Source: Actinobacillus genomosp. 1 (GTDB lineage: Bacteria > Pseudomonadota > Gammaproteobacteria > Enterobacterales > Pasteurellaceae). From it: DNA of 64,000 nt. Below, piece by piece: positions 9,423 to 18,997 of this stretch (positions are counted from its first letter, which is position 1; the number at the start of each line of letters is the position of its first letter). The notes beneath the pieces were generated by a model. That model made no database searches. It was not told the DNA's origin and was given only the letters and a program-made list of their open reading frames with translations. The position numbers and the translations under genes are program-made. The stretch spans positions 1,312,501-1,376,500 of the forward strand of contig NZ_CP103834.1 of NCBI RefSeq assembly GCF_029774175.1. The letters run 5' to 3'.

Positions 9423-9860
9423 ATGAAATACAAAAATCCTCACTCCGTTTTAGTTGTGATTTATGCGCAGAATTCGGGCAACGTCTTAATGCTGCAACGC
9501 CAAGACGATCCCGAATTTTGGCAATCGGTGACCGGTTCGCTTGAGCCGAACGAACAGCTGTTTGAAACGGCGATTCGCGAAGTGAAAGAAGAAATCGGTA
9601 TCGATATTTTAGCGGAAAAACTTACGCTAACAGATTGCAACGAATCGGTAGAATTTGAGATTTTTCCGCATTTTCGGTATAAATATGCACCCGATGTGAC
9701 ACATTGTTCGGAACATTGGTTTTTACTTGCCTTAACGCAAGAACGACAACCTGTGTTAAGCGAACATTTAGCATTTAAATGGGTAAGCGTTGAGGAAGCG
9801 ATACTGCTAACGAAATCCCCGAATAATGCAGCGGCAATTGCAAAATATTTAAAGAAATAA
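9423..9860 (+). CDS. nudB: Dihydroneopterin triphosphate pyrophosphohydrolase (Nudix)
   Basis: 145 residues. The Nudix box is clear: GSLEPNEQLFETAIREVKEEIGI (GX5EX7REVXEEXGI), with the conserved glutamates for metal binding. Flanking residues (YKNPHSVLVVIYAQNSGNVLMLQRQDDPEFWQSVTG and PHFRYKYAPDVTHCSEHWFLLAL) match NudB/NtpA, which removes pyrophosphate from dihydroneopterin triphosphate in folate synthesis. Its place after aspS is conserved: in many gamma-proteobacteria the order is aspS-nudB-yebC-ruvC, and that order is kept here. No good Shine-Dalgarno is visible because the aspS hairpin sits just upstream. Confidence 0.9.
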   Translation: MKYKNPHSVLVVIYAQNSGNVLMLQRQDDPEFWQSVTGSLEPNEQLFETAIREVKEEIGIDILAEKLTLTDCNESVEFEIFPHFRYKYAPDVTHCSEHWFLLALTQERQPVLSEHLAFKWVSVEEAILLTKSPNNAAAIAKYLKK

Positions 9861-9863
9861 CCA

Positions 9864-10041
9864 CTCTCTCCTCTTGTGGGAGAGAGACTGTCTGTGAAGC
9901 GTATAGCGAGCAGACAGAGAGAGGGGGAAAACTAGCGGTCTAAATTCGTAAATGTCTTACAAAAACTAACCGCATCCCCTCTCCCTGATTTCCGCCTCTA
10001 AACGAGGCTTCAATCTTTCCCTCTCCCACAAGGGGCGAGGG
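9864..10041. repeat. 178-bp element with 24-bp imperfect terminal inverted repeats
   Basis: The ends, 9864-9887 and 10018-10041, are inverted copies of each other; both contain CTTGTGGGAGAG on one strand or its complement on the other. Inside are further dyads: GTCTG..CAGAC around 9890-9915, an AGCGGT..ACCGC uptake-sequence pair (about 9934-9972), and CCTC..GAGG (about 9995-10007). No coding capacity. It fills the nudB-yebC gap. It resembles a non-autonomous MITE or REP-like cluster; I cannot count other genomic copies from one window. Confidence 0.6.
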
Positions 10042-10078
10042 CAAATTTTCACAAATCAAATATAAAGGAAACAACAGA

Positions 10079-10819
10079 ATGGCAGGTCATAGTAAGTGGG
10101 CTAACATTAAACACCGTAAAGCGGCACAAGATGCACAACGCGGTAAAATTTTTACTAAATTAATTCGTGAATTGGTTACTGCGGCAAAAATCGGCGGCGG
10201 TGACGTTTCGGCAAACCCTCGTTTACGTTCTGCAGTAGATAAAGCATTATCAAACAATATGACACGTGATACGATCAATCGTGCAATTGAACGTGGTGTA
10301 GGCGGTGGCGATGACACCAATATGGAAACCAAAATCTATGAAGGTTACGGTCCGGGCGGCACAGCGGTAATGGTTGAATGTTTAAGCGATAACGCAAACC
10401 GTACCATTTCACAAGTTCGCCCAAGCTTCACTAAATGTGGCGGTAACTTAGGTACTGAAGGTTCTGTCGGTTACTTATTCAGCAAAAAAGGGTTAATCTT
10501 AATCGAATCAGCCGATGAAGACGCTTTAACCGAAGCGGCAATCGAAGCGGGTGCGGACGATATTCAACCGCAAGAAGACGGTTCATTCGAAATCTATACC
10601 GCTTGGGAAGATTTAGGTAGCGTACGCGACGGTATTGAAGCGGCGGGCTTTAAAATCCAAGAAGCGGAAGTGACAATGATCCCATCAACTACCGTTGAAT
10701 TAGATGCGGAAACCGCACCGAAATTACTTGACTTAATTAACCGCCTGGAAGATTGTGACGACGTACAAAACGTCTATCACAACGGTGAAATCAGTGACGA
10801 AGTCGCTGCACTTCTCTAA
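10079..10819 (+). CDS. yebC: YebC/PmpR family protein (TACO1-like)
   Basis: 246 residues, the standard family length. Diagnostic stretches are [59 protein letters not shown] and the C-terminal [12 protein letters not shown]. Family members were annotated as transcriptional regulators; more recent work on YebC and mitochondrial TACO1 points to a ribosome-associated role in relieving stalling at proline-rich tracts. Which applies here cannot be told from sequence. It sits in the conserved aspS-nudB-yebC-ruvC neighbourhood and has a strong terminator right after it. Confidence 0.95.
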   Translation: MAGHSKWANIKHRKAAQDAQRGKIFTKLIRELVTAAKIGGGDVSANPRLRSAVDKALSNNMTRDTINRAIERGVGGGDDTNMETKIYEGYGPGGTAVMVECLSDNANRTISQVRPSFTKCGGNLGTEGSVGYLFSKKGLILIESADEDALTEAAIEAGADDIQPQEDGSFEIYTAWEDLGSVRDGIEAAGFKIQEAEVTMIPSTTVELDAETAPKLLDLINRLEDCDDVQNVYHNGEISDEVAALL

Positions 10820-10831
10820 TTCCTTACGCTA

Positions 10832-10861
10832 AAGCCAACCTTACCGGTTGGCTTATTTTTT
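10832..10861 (+). terminator. Rho-independent terminator of yebC
   Basis: 9-bp G+C-containing stem AAGCCAACC / GGTTGGCTT with a 5-nt loop (10841-10845), followed by ATTTTTTT. Confidence 0.9.
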
Positions 10862-10953
10862 TAGTAAATCATTGAACTAATACCCATTTTTAATTTTCTA
10901 ATGAAGGCGTTGTAAAACGTGTGTATTTATTTTTTAATTGTAAGGAATAAAAA

Positions 10954-11466
10954 ATGAAAGGAATTAAATTTATATCCGCATTATCTTTTGCCGCACTACT
11001 AGCAGCTTGTTCAACCGCTAATGATGTTGCTTCAAACGTATCAAATGCCGCCTCAGCGACAACCAATGCCGTAAAAGAAGGTGCGACCGCCGTATCTAAC
11101 GGTGTTTCAAACACCGTAAATACCGTAAAAAATAAATTAACCGCCTCTTCTAAAACCGTGGTTTATCAATGCCAAAACAATAAAACCGTGGTTGCCACCT
11201 ATGATTTTGAAGGCGAGAAAGCAACCGGCTTAACTTTAACCGTGAATGATGTGGCGGTAAAAGAGTTAATGCGTGATGAGAAAAATAAAGACTTTGCGTC
11301 ATTCGCTTCAAAAACGCACGTATGGAACCTAGATGAAACCTTCTCACTTTCAACCTTTAATAAAACCGAAGCGGGAATGTTATTCAAAAAAGGTAAAAAT
11401 GCGGATGAAATCCTTGCAAAAAACTGCGAAGTTAATCAAACTGCAACTGCAAAGTTAAATAAATAA
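10954..11466 (+). CDS. Predicted lipoprotein, possibly MliC-like C-terminal domain
   Basis: 170 residues. A lipoprotein signal (KFISALSFAALLAACS, lipobox LAAC, Cys19) is followed by a low-complexity Ala/Asn/Ser/Val-rich stretch (about 20-65, repeated ASNVSNAAS- and NTVNTVKN-like units) that may form an amphipathic helix. The C-terminal half (VYQCQNNKTVVATYDFEGEKATGLTLTVND) weakly resembles the C-type lysozyme inhibitor MliC/PliC start (YxC, then a beta-rich fold) with a second Cys near the end (AKNCEV) for a disulfide. The lysozyme-inhibitor idea is a guess; outer-membrane or inner-membrane anchoring is also not decided. Confidence 0.75.
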   Translation: MKGIKFISALSFAALLAACSTANDVASNVSNAASATTNAVKEGATAVSNGVSNTVNTVKNKLTASSKTVVYQCQNNKTVVATYDFEGEKATGLTLTVNDVAVKELMRDEKNKDFASFASKTHVWNLDETFSLSTFNKTEAGMLFKKGKNADEILAKNCEVNQTATAKLNK

Positions 11467-11486
11467 CAGATTGATTCGTTTTAGAT

Positions 11487-11528
11487 AAGCGGGCGGATTT
11501 GTAAAAATTTTTGCAAATCTGCCCGCTT
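11487..11528 (+). terminator. Inverted repeat (degenerate USS pair) before ruvC
   Basis: 15-bp arms with one G-T mismatch: AAGCGGGCGGATTTG (11487-11501) and CAAATCTGCCCGCTT (11514-11528), followed by GTTTTC. The uptake core has drifted from AAGCGGT to AAGCGGG in both arms, so the stem is kept while the USS is lost, suggesting selection on the hairpin. Confidence 0.65.
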
Positions 11529-11550
11529 GTTTTCATTCATTGGACAAACT

Positions 11551-12129
11551 ATGCCGATTATTTTAGGAATTGACCCCGGTTCACGGGTTACCGGTTATGG
11601 TGTGATTCGTCAAACCGGACGCCATTTAGAATATTTAGGAAGCGGTGCAATTCGCACTTCCGTCGATGATCTACCGACTCGCTTAAAACGCATCTATGCA
11701 GGCGTGACCGAAATCATCACCCAATTCCAACCTGATATGTTTGCGATTGAACAAGTGTTTATGGCGAAAAATGCCGATTCCGCACTCAAACTCGGACAAG
11801 CTCGCGGTACAGCGATTGTCGCAGCGGTAAATCACGATTTACCTGTGTTTGAATATGCCGCCCGTTTAGTCAAACAAACCGTCACCGGCATTGGCTCAGC
11901 AGATAAAATCCAAGTACAAGATATGGTCACTCGTATGCTTCAACTTTCGTCCAAACCGCAAGCCGATGCCGCCGATGCCCTTGCGATTGCGATTACTCAC
12001 GCCCATTCGATTCAACATTCCTTGGTGGTTGCAAAGCAAAGTAATCAGAAAGTCAGTAGCGATAAAGAGCAAATTCTCGCCTTAATGAAAACTCGTTATA
12101 GCCGTGGGCGATTTCGTTTAAAAGGATAA
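11551..12129 (+). CDS. ruvC: Holliday junction endonuclease RuvC
   Basis: 192 residues from the ATG at 11551. All four catalytic acidic residues of RuvC are recognisable: Asp in [14 protein letters not shown], Glu in MFAIEQVFM, and the pair in [16 protein letters not shown]. It cleaves four-way junctions symmetrically with RuvAB. ruvAB are not in the downstream DNA, where a convergent M16 gene follows instead. A few codons upstream of this ATG stay open, but the family begins exactly at IILGIDPG. Confidence 0.97.
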   Translation: MPIILGIDPGSRVTGYGVIRQTGRHLEYLGSGAIRTSVDDLPTRLKRIYAGVTEIITQFQPDMFAIEQVFMAKNADSALKLGQARGTAIVAAVNHDLPVFEYAARLVKQTVTGIGSADKIQVQDMVTRMLQLSSKPQADAADALAIAITHAHSIQHSLVVAKQSNQKVSSDKEQILALMKTRYSRGRFRLKG

Positions 12130-12135
12130 AAAAAT

Positions 12136-12163
12136 AAGAGTAATCAATTTCTTGATTACTCTT
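12136..12163. terminator. Bidirectional terminator between ruvC and the M16 gene
   Basis: Perfect 12-bp stem AAGAGTAATCAA / TTGATTACTCTT with a TTTC loop. On the plus strand it is followed by GTTTCTTT; on the minus strand by TATTTTTTTAT. It separates two convergent genes. Confidence 0.85.
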
Positions 12164-12169
12164 GTTTCT

Positions 12170-13639
12170 TTATTGCTTTTTGTCTGTAGTCGGCTGAGTA
12201 GCTTCCGTTTTTTCTACTTCCGGCTTTTCTACCTCTGCTTGCAGCAGATTAACCGTTTCTAGCGTAATCGATTTTAGCTGTACTTTTCTTGGCGGTTGAT
12301 AGTTGATTAAACGATCTTTACTGCTAATCCATTGTTGGATTCTTTCATTTACCTCTTTAGCCGAGACTTTTTTCAGCATTGGCTCTAAGAGCTCCGCCAA
12401 CTTCTTCTGCGTTAAATAAGGTTTATCCGATAATACGGTTTCCGACATAATCTGTAACCATTGCTGGAAATCGCGATCATTCTCATCTTTCTTCGCATTT
12501 TCTAGTTGAATTTGTACCGCTTCTTTTTGTTTAGTCAGCTCATCTTCCGTAATAGGCGAACGTTTAAGTTGCTCTATTTCGCTAAAAATCTGCTTTAAGC
12601 CTAACTCATGCTGCGTTGATTCGACCGTCGCAAACCAACCTAATGCAGCGGTATTTTTACCGATGTCGGATTTACGTATCGTAATAGCGGAAACGCCTTT
12701 AGGTAAAACCGCTGACGGATTTTGCAATCGTTGCGATAACGAAGCAAGTGCCAAACGGTCAATTAAACGCGCATAACGAGCTTCATTGGTACGCACTCGG
12801 TGTTTCATTTCATCAAAGCGGAAAATATATGCGACTTGGCTGACGCTACTGCGAGCATCTTGAAGTTTATTAATCGCAAGTCCTTCAGACAAGATAGGAT
12901 CTAAATAATCCCTTTTCGGCATCTCTTTAGCGACCAAACTCGAAAAGCGTTGTTGAATTTGTTGTTTCACCGCTTCCGGTTCAATATCGCCGACTACTAA
13001 TAGCTGCATATTATTCGGCGTGTACCACGTTTGATAAAACTGCTGCAACTGGGTTGCCGGTAAATTTTGGATATTCTCCGCCGTACCGATAATCGCTCTA
13101 TCGGCATAACGAGAATCCGCACGCACCGCCGCAATACGTTTTTGATTCATTAAGCTACCGACACTTTGCGCTTGTCGCCAATCTTCCAAAATATATTTAC
13201 GCTCATCATCAAGATCTTCTTGGGTAAGTTTCGCTTGAAATAGCATTTGCTCTAACAAATAGAGACTTTTATCCAAATTAGAGGTTGAAGGCGGAATCAT
13301 TTGATAGGTGGTATGATCATAACCGGTCTCGATATGATAATTTTTTTCTTGTTTCCATTTTTGTTCATTCAAATACGGCGTTAAGCCGTTAGGATGAGCA
13401 TTGGTACCGCGTAACACTAAATGTTTAAGTATATTGGTTGCGCCTAACTGGCTATCCGTTTCGTCAATCGCTCCGGCATTGACTTTCATTTGAATTTCAA
13501 TCCGTCCTTTTTCCGCATGTAACGGCAGCAAAGTATATCGTAAACCGTTTTCAAGTTGTCCTTGAATCGGCCCGCTTTTTTCCGCATAACTTGCCGTTGA
13601 AGCGGCAAATAACACTAAAGAAGTTAAAATAATGCGCAT
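12170..13639 (-). CDS. Periplasmic M16 (insulinase-like) protein lacking the HxxEH zinc motif
   Basis: 489 residues from the ATG at 13639, with a Sec signal (IILTSLVLFAASTASYA). The body is one M16 half: GQLENGLRYTLLPLHAEKGRIEIQMKVNAGAIDETDSQLG, then the place where M16A/B enzymes have HFLEH reads N69-I-L-K-H73, directly followed by the family's LVLRGT. Two of the three key residues (first His, catalytic Glu) are therefore replaced. The second domain (RQFYQTWYTPNNMQLLVVGDIEPE) is typical. M16 proteins of about 450 residues often work as an inactive/active pair; no partner is adjacent. It is probably a non-catalytic M16 subunit or a binding protein. The tail is Glu/Lys/Pro/Thr-rich. Confidence 0.85.
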   Translation of the reverse strand: MRIILTSLVLFAASTASYAEKSGPIQGQLENGLRYTLLPLHAEKGRIEIQMKVNAGAIDETDSQLGATNILKHLVLRGTNAHPNGLTPYLNEQKWKQEKNYHIETGYDHTTYQMIPPSTSNLDKSLYLLEQMLFQAKLTQEDLDDERKYILEDWRQAQSVGSLMNQKRIAAVRADSRYADRAIIGTAENIQNLPATQLQQFYQTWYTPNNMQLLVVGDIEPEAVKQQIQQRFSSLVAKEMPKRDYLDPILSEGLAINKLQDARSSVSQVAYIFRFDEMKHRVRTNEARYARLIDRLALASLSQRLQNPSAVLPKGVSAITIRKSDIGKNTAALGWFATVESTQHELGLKQIFSEIEQLKRSPITEDELTKQKEAVQIQLENAKKDENDRDFQQWLQIMSETVLSDKPYLTQKKLAELLEPMLKKVSAKEVNERIQQWISSKDRLINYQPPRKVQLKSITLETVNLLQAEVEKPEVEKTEATQPTTDKKQ

Positions 13640-13719
13640 TTTTATTTTCCTAAATAGAAAATCCTCTTGCTTGAAACAAGAGAAATATAAGTGGCGATAT
13701 TCTAACAAATAATTTAAGC

Positions 13720-13761
13720 AAGCGGTCTAATTTACCGATTTTTTTGCAAATTAAACCGCTT
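13720..13761 (-). terminator. USS inverted pair after metE
   Basis: AAGCGGT (13720-13726) and ACCGCTT (13755-13761), both with the flanking AAATT-type bases that extend pairing. It lies just past the metE stop in the leftward direction. Confidence 0.7.
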
Positions 13762-13796
13762 GTTTTATTAATAAATCCAATACTATTTTTGTCGAA

Positions 13797-16070
13797 TTAT
13801 TCAGCTAATTCCGCACGTAATTTTTTCGTTACCTCAACCATGACTTGTAATTGTTCGACGGTTTCTTTCCAACCACGCGTTTTTAAGCCGCAATCCGGAT
13901 TCACCCATAAACGTTCTTTCGGTATTACCTTCAATGCCTTACGTAATAAATGCTCGATTTCGCCGGCTGTCGGTACACGAGGGCTATGAATATCATAAAC
14001 ACCCGGGCCGATATCATTCGGATATTTGAAATCGGCAAACGCCGTGAGTAATTCCATATCCGAACGTGAGGTTTCAATCGTGATCACATCCGCATCAAGC
14101 CCAGCAATCGCCGGTAAAATATCGTTAAATTCCGAATAACACATATGAGTGTGGATTTGAGTATCGTCTTTTACGCCCATATAACTTAAACGGAACGCTT
14201 CTCCCGCCCATTGTAAATAGGCATCCCAATCCGCACGTTTAAGCGGTAAGCCTTCTCGAATCGCAGGTTCGTCAATCTGGATCACTTTAATACCGGCTTT
14301 TTCCAGATCTAATACCTCGTCAGAAAGTGCCACACCAATTTGCTTACATACGGTAGAACGAGGAATATCATTACGTACAAACGACCATTGTAAAATCGTC
14401 ACCGGGCCGGTTAGCATGCCTTTCATCACTTTATCAGTCAGGCTTTGAGCATATTGCGACCAACGCACCGTCATCGGTTCAGGGCGAGTGACGTCACCAT
14501 AAATCACCGGCGGTTTGACACAACGAGAACCGTAGCTTTGTACCCAACCGAATTTAGTGAACGCAAAACCGTCCAGTAACTCACCGAAATACTCCACCAT
14601 ATCGTTACGTTCCGCTTCGCCGTGAACTAATACGTCTAAGTCCAGCTCTTCTTGTTTACGAACCACAAATTCAATTTCTTTTTGCATTGCCGCTTCATAA
14701 TCAGCAAGCGATAGTTCACCTTTTTTGAATGCGGCACGGGCGTGGCGAATTTCCAATGTTTGCGGGAAAGAACCGATATTAGTAGTTGGAAGAAGCGGTA
14801 AATTTAGCCATTTATTTTGCAACTTAATTCGTTCGGCAAACGGTGACTGGCGTTTATCCGCATTTGCCGGTAAATTCGCTAAACGTTGTGCGACTTCCGC
14901 TTTATGAATCACTTTGCTGTTCGCTCGTGCATCTGCCGCGGTTTGGCTATCATTCAGCTGTTCCGTAACCGCTGCTCGCCCCGCATTTAACGCCTGTTTT
15001 AAAACCTGCAACTCTGCCACTTTTTGTAAGGTAAAAGCTAACCAGCGATATAATTCAGGATTATTTTGCTGTAATTGCGTTTCTACCGATAAATCATAAG
15101 GCGTATGTAATAGCGAACAACTCGGTGCAATCCATAAACGTTGATTAAATTTCGCTTTTAATGGCTCCAACACATCCAATACACGATTTAAATTCGCTCG
15201 CCAAATATTACGCCCGTCAATCACACCAGCAGAAAGCACTTTCGGATAATCTTCAAATGCACGGAGTTGTTCCGGCACACGCACGAGATCAAGGTGTAAA
15301 CCGTCTACCGGCAACGCTTTTAATAAAGCGGCGTGTTCCGCCACCGAGCCGAAATAAGTTGCCAATAATAACTTCGCATTCACTTTAGCTAACTGAGCGT
15401 AAACGTCTTGATAAGCCGCAAGCCATTCTTGAGGTAAATCTAATGCTAATGCCGGTTCATCAATTTGGATCCATTCCACACCTTCAGCGGCGAGAGCGGT
15501 TAAAATCTCAAAATAAACCGGCACAAGTTGCTTGAGCAAATCAAAGCGGTTAAAGGCTTCGCCTTTTTCTTTACCTAGCCATAAAAATGTTAGCGGGCCG
15601 ACAATCACCGGTTTAACTTGATGTCCGACAGCTTTCGCTTCACGGATTTGATTCACATAATGCGTAGGATTCGCCTTAAATTGAGTGTTTTTCTGGAATT
15701 CCGGCACAAGATAGTGGTAGTTAGTATCAAACCATTTGGTCATTTCAATCGCAAACTGCTCTTTATTACCACGTGCTAATTGGAAATATTGATCAAGGGT
15801 CAAATTTTGGCTATCAAAACCAAAACGAGCCGGTATCGCGCCGGTTGCTACTTGTAGATCTAAAATGTGGTCGTAAAACGTAAAATCACCGACCGTGACA
15901 AAATCCGCATCGGCTTGTGCCTGATGCTGCCAATTTTTTTCACGTAACGCTTTTGCCAGATCTAATAAATCTTGTTCGGCTAATTCTTTACGCCAGTAGC
16001 GTTCTTGTGCAAATTTTAATTCACGTTTTGCCCCTACACGTGGAAAACCTAAGATATGTAATGTTGTCAT
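13797..16070 (-). CDS. metE: Cobalamin-independent methionine synthase
   Basis: 757 residues, the full duplicated (beta-alpha)8 barrel pair. The N-terminal barrel starts [20 protein letters not shown]; the C-terminal barrel starts [19 protein letters not shown]. Zinc ligands are in [11 protein letters not shown] (His and Cys), [13 protein letters not shown] (Glu) and [12 protein letters not shown] (Cys). It transfers the methyl group from 5-methyltetrahydropteroyl-triglutamate to homocysteine. A metR-type activator is 1.9 kb away with one transporter gene between. A Shine-Dalgarno AGGAG precedes the start. I looked for TGAA-N5-TTCA MetR sites in the 214 bp upstream and saw only imperfect ones. 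Confidence 0.97.
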   Translation of the reverse strand: MTTLHILGFPRVGAKRELKFAQERYWRKELAEQDLLDLAKALREKNWQHQAQADADFVTVGDFTFYDHILDLQVATGAIPARFGFDSQNLTLDQYFQLARGNKEQFAIEMTKWFDTNYHYLVPEFQKNTQFKANPTHYVNQIREAKAVGHQVKPVIVGPLTFLWLGKEKGEAFNRFDLLKQLVPVYFEILTALAAEGVEWIQIDEPALALDLPQEWLAAYQDVYAQLAKVNAKLLLATYFGSVAEHAALLKALPVDGLHLDLVRVPEQLRAFEDYPKVLSAGVIDGRNIWRANLNRVLDVLEPLKAKFNQRLWIAPSCSLLHTPYDLSVETQLQQNNPELYRWLAFTLQKVAELQVLKQALNAGRAAVTEQLNDSQTAADARANSKVIHKAEVAQRLANLPANADKRQSPFAERIKLQNKWLNLPLLPTTNIGSFPQTLEIRHARAAFKKGELSLADYEAAMQKEIEFVVRKQEELDLDVLVHGEAERNDMVEYFGELLDGFAFTKFGWVQSYGSRCVKPPVIYGDVTRPEPMTVRWSQYAQSLTDKVMKGMLTGPVTILQWSFVRNDIPRSTVCKQIGVALSDEVLDLEKAGIKVIQIDEPAIREGLPLKRADWDAYLQWAGEAFRLSYMGVKDDTQIHTHMCYSEFNDILPAIAGLDADVITIETSRSDMELLTAFADFKYPNDIGPGVYDIHSPRVPTAGEIEHLLRKALKVIPKERLWVNPDCGLKTRGWKETVEQLQVMVEVTKKLRAELAE

Positions 16071-16213
16071 ACTGCACTCCTGCTATTTCACTAACCCTAT
16101 TGTTAAATTCAATAACTAGATAATGCAGAAACACCAAACATTATGCAAACTCATAATTTTCAATTTAATTATGAAATACATTAATAAATAAATTATTATC
16201 TATATGAAAAAAC

Positions 16214-16255
16214 AAGCGGTCAAATTTGCATTTTTTTATACAAATTTGACCGCTT
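16214..16255 (-). terminator. USS inverted pair after the DASS transporter gene
   Basis: Perfect 15-bp arms AAGCGGTCAAATTTG (16214-16228) and CAAATTTGACCGCTT (16241-16255). It lies immediately past the leftward-reading transporter gene and upstream of the metE promoter region. The rest of 16071-16284 is A+T-rich with no gene. Confidence 0.75.
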
Positions 16256-16284
16256 AGTTATGTATAACATCTTAAGTTATCGAA

Positions 16285-17745
16285 TTACCACCAACCGAGT
16301 AGCTTCATCCAAACGCCACCGACAGTAAACCAAATAACTAACGAAGCAACCGAAATAATGAAACTAACGCCCCACCATTGCCCTGTTGTGTTGTAACCTG
16401 AACCAAATAATGCAGGTCCCGGACCGCCGGCATATTGAGTTAAACTCATTGATAAAGTTGAGGTATAACCTAAACCGATTGCCGCTAGCATCGGCGGAGT
16501 GCCGACTGCGATTGCCGCCGCAAGGAAAGCAAGATACATCGCTGAAATATGTGCCATTGCAGAAGCAAAGAAATAGCGGGTGTAGAAGTAAACCAGTACT
16601 AAAATACCAAATGCAATCGGCCAATCCAAACCGCCGACCGATTGTGAAATATGCGAAGAAATCCACGTGATCGCACCATATTTATTTAGCGCATTCGCCA
16701 TCATCACTAACACTGCAAACCAGAACATCGTATCCCACGCTGATTTTTCAGAAATGATATTTTGCCAGTTCATAATGTTAGATAAGAGTAAAATGACTAA
16801 ACCGATAAAAGCGGATACGGTTGCAGGGATACCAAATGCAAGATCACCGACGGTCCAGAGGAACAGTAATAACACAAAATCTAATGCTAAAATCCATTCC
16901 GCTTTACTCATTTTGCCCATATTTTGTAATTCTTGACGAGCCATCTCCGCCATTTTAGGCGTATCTTTTAATTCAGGCGGATAAATCAAATAGAGTAAAT
17001 ACGGCAGAACGATTAAACAAACCACACCGGGAACTAATGCACCGATAAACCAAGTAATCCATGAAATCTCTACGCCTTGACCGCGAGCAAGTTCGGCAAT
17101 CAAAGGGTTACCCGCCATAGCGGTTAAAAACATCGTACAAATAATCGTATCGATTTGCGATACGGCTAAAGCCAAAAACGCACCGGCACGTTTTGCTGTC
17201 GGACCGGGCTTAGAATCGTATGCTTCGGCAATCGATTTCATAATCGGATACATAATACCGCCGCCGCGTGCAGAAGCGGACGGAATTCCCGGACCAATCA
17301 CTAAATCGGCAAGTGCAATACCGTAAGCGACGCCCATCATTCTCTTACCGAAACGAGAAACGAAATAAAGTGCGATACGTTTACCCAATCCCGTTTTAAT
17401 TACTGCTTGCGATAAGAACATAGCGATTCCGATTAACCAAATCGTTGCATTGGAAAAACCGGATAACATCGCCACTTCGTCTTTACCCGCTTTAATCGGG
17501 GTTAATTCGGTCACACCGCTAATCACTAATGCGACTAAAGTCGCCGCTCCCATCGGCATGGCTTTTGCAATAATCGCTACAATCGTTGCAACGAATAAAG
17601 CTAACATTCCCCATGCTCTTTCACTCAACCCTTCCGGGGTAGGAATTAATACGATACCAAATCCAACCACAACGGAAATCAGCAATCCCTGCCAATTAAA
17701 ACCTAATTTAACCTCAACCGGAGGTAATTTTTGCTCTGCTGACAT
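16285..17745 (-). CDS. DASS-family anion:Na+ symporter (dicarboxylate / 2-oxoglutarate-malate type)
   Basis: 486 residues, about 12-14 predicted membrane spans over the whole length. The family features of DASS/SLC13 carriers are visible: GFSNATIWLIGIAMFLSQAVIKTGLGKRIA, the SASARGGGIMYPI segment, SQIDTIICTMFLTAMAGNP, and a second repeat ending AYLLFSG-like LTQYAGGPGPALFGSGYNTTGQWW. It is closest to the SODiT1/YflS/CitT branch, so a C4- or C6-carboxylate or 2-oxoglutarate is the probable substrate; which one cannot be read from sequence. It is divergent from metR (224-bp shared promoter region) and flanked by metE. Confidence 0.85.
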   Translation of the reverse strand: MSAEQKLPPVEVKLGFNWQGLLISVVVGFGIVLIPTPEGLSERAWGMLALFVATIVAIIAKAMPMGAATLVALVISGVTELTPIKAGKDEVAMLSGFSNATIWLIGIAMFLSQAVIKTGLGKRIALYFVSRFGKRMMGVAYGIALADLVIGPGIPSASARGGGIMYPIMKSIAEAYDSKPGPTAKRAGAFLALAVSQIDTIICTMFLTAMAGNPLIAELARGQGVEISWITWFIGALVPGVVCLIVLPYLLYLIYPPELKDTPKMAEMARQELQNMGKMSKAEWILALDFVLLLFLWTVGDLAFGIPATVSAFIGLVILLLSNIMNWQNIISEKSAWDTMFWFAVLVMMANALNKYGAITWISSHISQSVGGLDWPIAFGILVLVYFYTRYFFASAMAHISAMYLAFLAAAIAVGTPPMLAAIGLGYTSTLSMSLTQYAGGPGPALFGSGYNTTGQWWGVSFIISVASLVIWFTVGGVWMKLLGWW

Positions 17746-17969
17746 AATTTTTCTCCTAACTAAAACGGATTATAGTCTAACGATAATTTCCATTAGATAT
17801 TGCAAAAAAACACATCATATTTTGATATTAATTAAACATTATTTTTTTATAACATAAAAAAAGTATCAAAAACGCCTAACCCATGATTATTTTCATTTTT
17901 AGTCTTGGCATACCAAGCATTTATCTATAGTATCTTTCATCATCTTTCTTTTTATAATGAATTATTTAC

Positions 17970-18899
17970 ATGAAACCGATTTTTCTTGAACTACGCCACT
18001 TAAAAACACTGGTCGCTTTAAAAGAAAGCGGCAGCGTTTCTCTTGCGGCAAAACGCGTACATCTCACGCAATCCGCGCTCTCTCATCAGCTTAAATTGTT
18101 AGAAGATCAATATGAACTTACTTTATTTGAGCGTAAGACCCAACCGCTACGTTTTACACCCGCCGGAGATCGTCTAGTCAAATTGGCGCATGATATTCTG
18201 CCGAAAATCGTTGAAGCCGAGCTTGATCTCGCCCGTGTCAAACAAGGGGAAGCGGGAGAATTACGCATTGCGGTGGAATGTCATACCTGCTTTGACTGGC
18301 TGATGCCGGCAATGGATACTTTCCGTCAAAGTTGGCCTTTAGTGGAATTGGACATTGTATCCGGCTTCCATACCGATACCGTCGGATTGCTCTTAACTCA
18401 TCGTGCGGATTGGGCGGTTGTTGCCGAAGCAGAAGAAACGGAAGGCATTATTTATCGCCCGCTCTTTTCTTACGAGATGGTTGGAATTTGTGCTAAGGAT
18501 CATCCTTTAGCCGATAAAGATATTTGGCAAGCGGAAGATTTTATTGACGAAACTTGGATTACTTATCCGGTACCGGACGATATGTTAGACTTATTGCGTA
18601 AAGTGTTACGCCCCGCAGGTATTATGCCTACACGCAGAACCAGCGAATTAACTATTGCGATTATTCAGTTAGTCGCAAGTAAACGAGGTATCGCAACTTT
18701 ACCTTATTGGGCGGTAAAACCTTATTTAGACAGAGGTTATGTGGTTGCTAAGAAAATTACTCAACAAGGGCTATACAGTAATCTTTACGGAGCATTCAGA
18801 GAATCGGATCAACATTACGCTTATCTCAATGATTTCCATAATACGGTTAAATCGCAAAGTTTCGCTACGCTTCCGGGATTGATGGTGCTAGAAGAATAG
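17970..18899 (+). CDS. metR: LysR-family regulator MetR
   Basis: 309 residues. N-terminal winged HTH (LRHLKTLVALKESGSVSLAAKRVHLTQSALSHQLKLLE) with the MetR-specific continuation LFERKTQPLRFTPAGDRLVKLAHDILPKI, and an effector domain beginning LRIAVECHTCFDWLMPAMDTFRQSWPLVELDIVSGF, closely following E. coli MetR. MetR activates metE and related genes with homocysteine as co-inducer. Here it is divergent from a DASS transporter with metE beyond it, an arrangement suggesting the transporter may also respond to it (inference). The 224-bp region 17746-17969 is A+T-rich and holds the divergent promoters. Confidence 0.9.
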   Translation: MKPIFLELRHLKTLVALKESGSVSLAAKRVHLTQSALSHQLKLLEDQYELTLFERKTQPLRFTPAGDRLVKLAHDILPKIVEAELDLARVKQGEAGELRIAVECHTCFDWLMPAMDTFRQSWPLVELDIVSGFHTDTVGLLLTHRADWAVVAEAEETEGIIYRPLFSYEMVGICAKDHPLADKDIWQAEDFIDETWITYPVPDDMLDLLRKVLRPAGIMPTRRTSELTIAIIQLVASKRGIATLPYWAVKPYLDRGYVVAKKITQQGLYSNLYGAFRESDQHYAYLNDFHNTVKSQSFATLPGLMVLEE

Positions 18900-18921
18900 T
18901 GATGATGAATAACTAAAAAAT

Positions 18922-18987
18922 AAGCGGTCTAATTTCTATCATTATTTGCAATATTTAGCGTAACAAAATAATAAAATCAGACCGCTT
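18922..18987. terminator. USS inverted pair between metR and a lipoprotein gene
   Basis: AAGCGGTCT (18922-18930) and AGACCGCTT (18979-18987) with a long 48-nt loop, between convergent genes. The wide loop makes it a weaker terminator candidate than the other pairs. Confidence 0.5.
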
Positions 18988-18997
18988 ATCCAATTAA

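Noticed and set aside
13744..15388. Open plus-strand frames opposite metE
   Set aside because: Composition is Ala/Cys/Ser-rich as expected of antisense to metE; no recognisable domain.
16071..16284. Looked for MetR (TGAA-N5-TTCA) and MetJ (AGACGTCT) operators upstream of metE
   Set aside because: Only imperfect, single half-site-like matches; not reported as sites.
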